A DNA stretch of 64,000 nucleotides from Halobellus rufus (GTDB lineage Archaea; Halobacteriota; Halobacteria; Halobacteriales; Haloferacaceae). The DNA lies in assembly GCF_000739575.1 (NCBI RefSeq), contig NZ_BBJO01000014.1, forward strand, positions 186,001-250,000. Direction: 5' to 3'. The notes beneath the pieces were generated by a model. It was not told the DNA's origin, ran no database searches, and saw only the letters and a program-made list of their open reading frames with translations. Positions 63,955 through 64,000 of this stretch are shown in pieces. A program made the translations under genes and the position numbers. The number at the start of each line of letters is the position of its first letter. Within the stretch, counting starts at the first letter, position 1.

Positions 63955-64000
63955 TGTGACGTTGTAGAACTTCCTGACTACTCAGTAACTCCGCGACATT

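Noticed and set aside
1-64000. tRNA, rRNA, CRISPR array or intact insertion sequence
   Set aside because: I looked through the intergenic regions for T-loop-like sequence, regularly spaced repeats and inverted terminal repeats around a transposase, and found none I could support.

Overview
The window reads as a high-GC haloarchaeal chromosome (class Halobacteria; genus not resolvable by eye). The proteins are strongly acidic. Archaeal families are present (Orc1/Cdc6, the aCPSF1/FttA termination nuclease, Bat-type HTH, the FolC-FolP fusion), together with short haloarchaeal membrane proteins and archaeal TATA-type promoters with short leaders. I see no rRNA, tRNA, CRISPR array or intact insertion sequence.

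1-3554: tail of a TRAP permease, a Bat-type regulator, a MOSC protein and a small membrane protein. 3555-37869 is dominated by a dispersed one-carbon/methylated-osmolyte gene set: a DmdA/GcvT-like demethylase (3870-5246), a MetF-type methylene-THF reductase (7909-8766), two dimethylglycine/sarcosine dehydrogenase-like flavoproteins with C-terminal GcvT modules (12126-14675 and 19055-21591), a serine/threonine ammonia-lyase (14734-15996), EtfB and EtfA (17304-19032) in one operon with the second flavoprotein, a divergent membrane Fe-S oxidoreductase (22236-24440), a betaine-type BCCT transporter (26253-27998), the folate enzyme FolC-FolP (29165-31621), formate-THF ligase (31977-33698) and a Cys-type formate dehydrogenase (35755-37869). 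PabA/PabB (44260-46423) and a second BCCT carrier (42368-44229) lie just beyond. The inferred flow is: import of betaine or DMSP-like solutes, methyl transfer or oxidation onto THF, oxidation to formyl-THF, ATP recovered by Fhs, formate oxidised to CO2, flavoprotein electrons passed through ETF to the membrane, and glycine-derived serine converted to pyruvate. FolD, GlyA and GcvP/H, needed to close the route, are not in the window.

37965-47434: an aldehyde:ferredoxin-oxidoreductase-like protein lacking the cluster-binding cysteine motif, RidA, a small EamA carrier, a K+ channel/TrkA protein, BCCT2, PabA/PabB and a VOC protein. 47435-50088: a replication-origin region around orc1/cdc6, with about eleven ORB-like repeats and an AT-rich stretch. 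50089-64000: a phosphohexomutase, a copper-type P-ATPase, aCPSF1, a TauE/SafE permease with its regulator and a 54-residue membrane protein, a PiT phosphate transporter, a MATE exporter with a TetR regulator, and a second TetR regulator.

Seven conserved genes (rimK-like, aspartoacylase-like, the second DMG dehydrogenase, BCCT2, pabB, the copper ATPase, tauE) each carry exactly one single-base frameshift, and correcting each by one base restores a full-length family member. This looks more like residual indel errors in the assembly than gene decay, so those genes are described as single interrupted genes.
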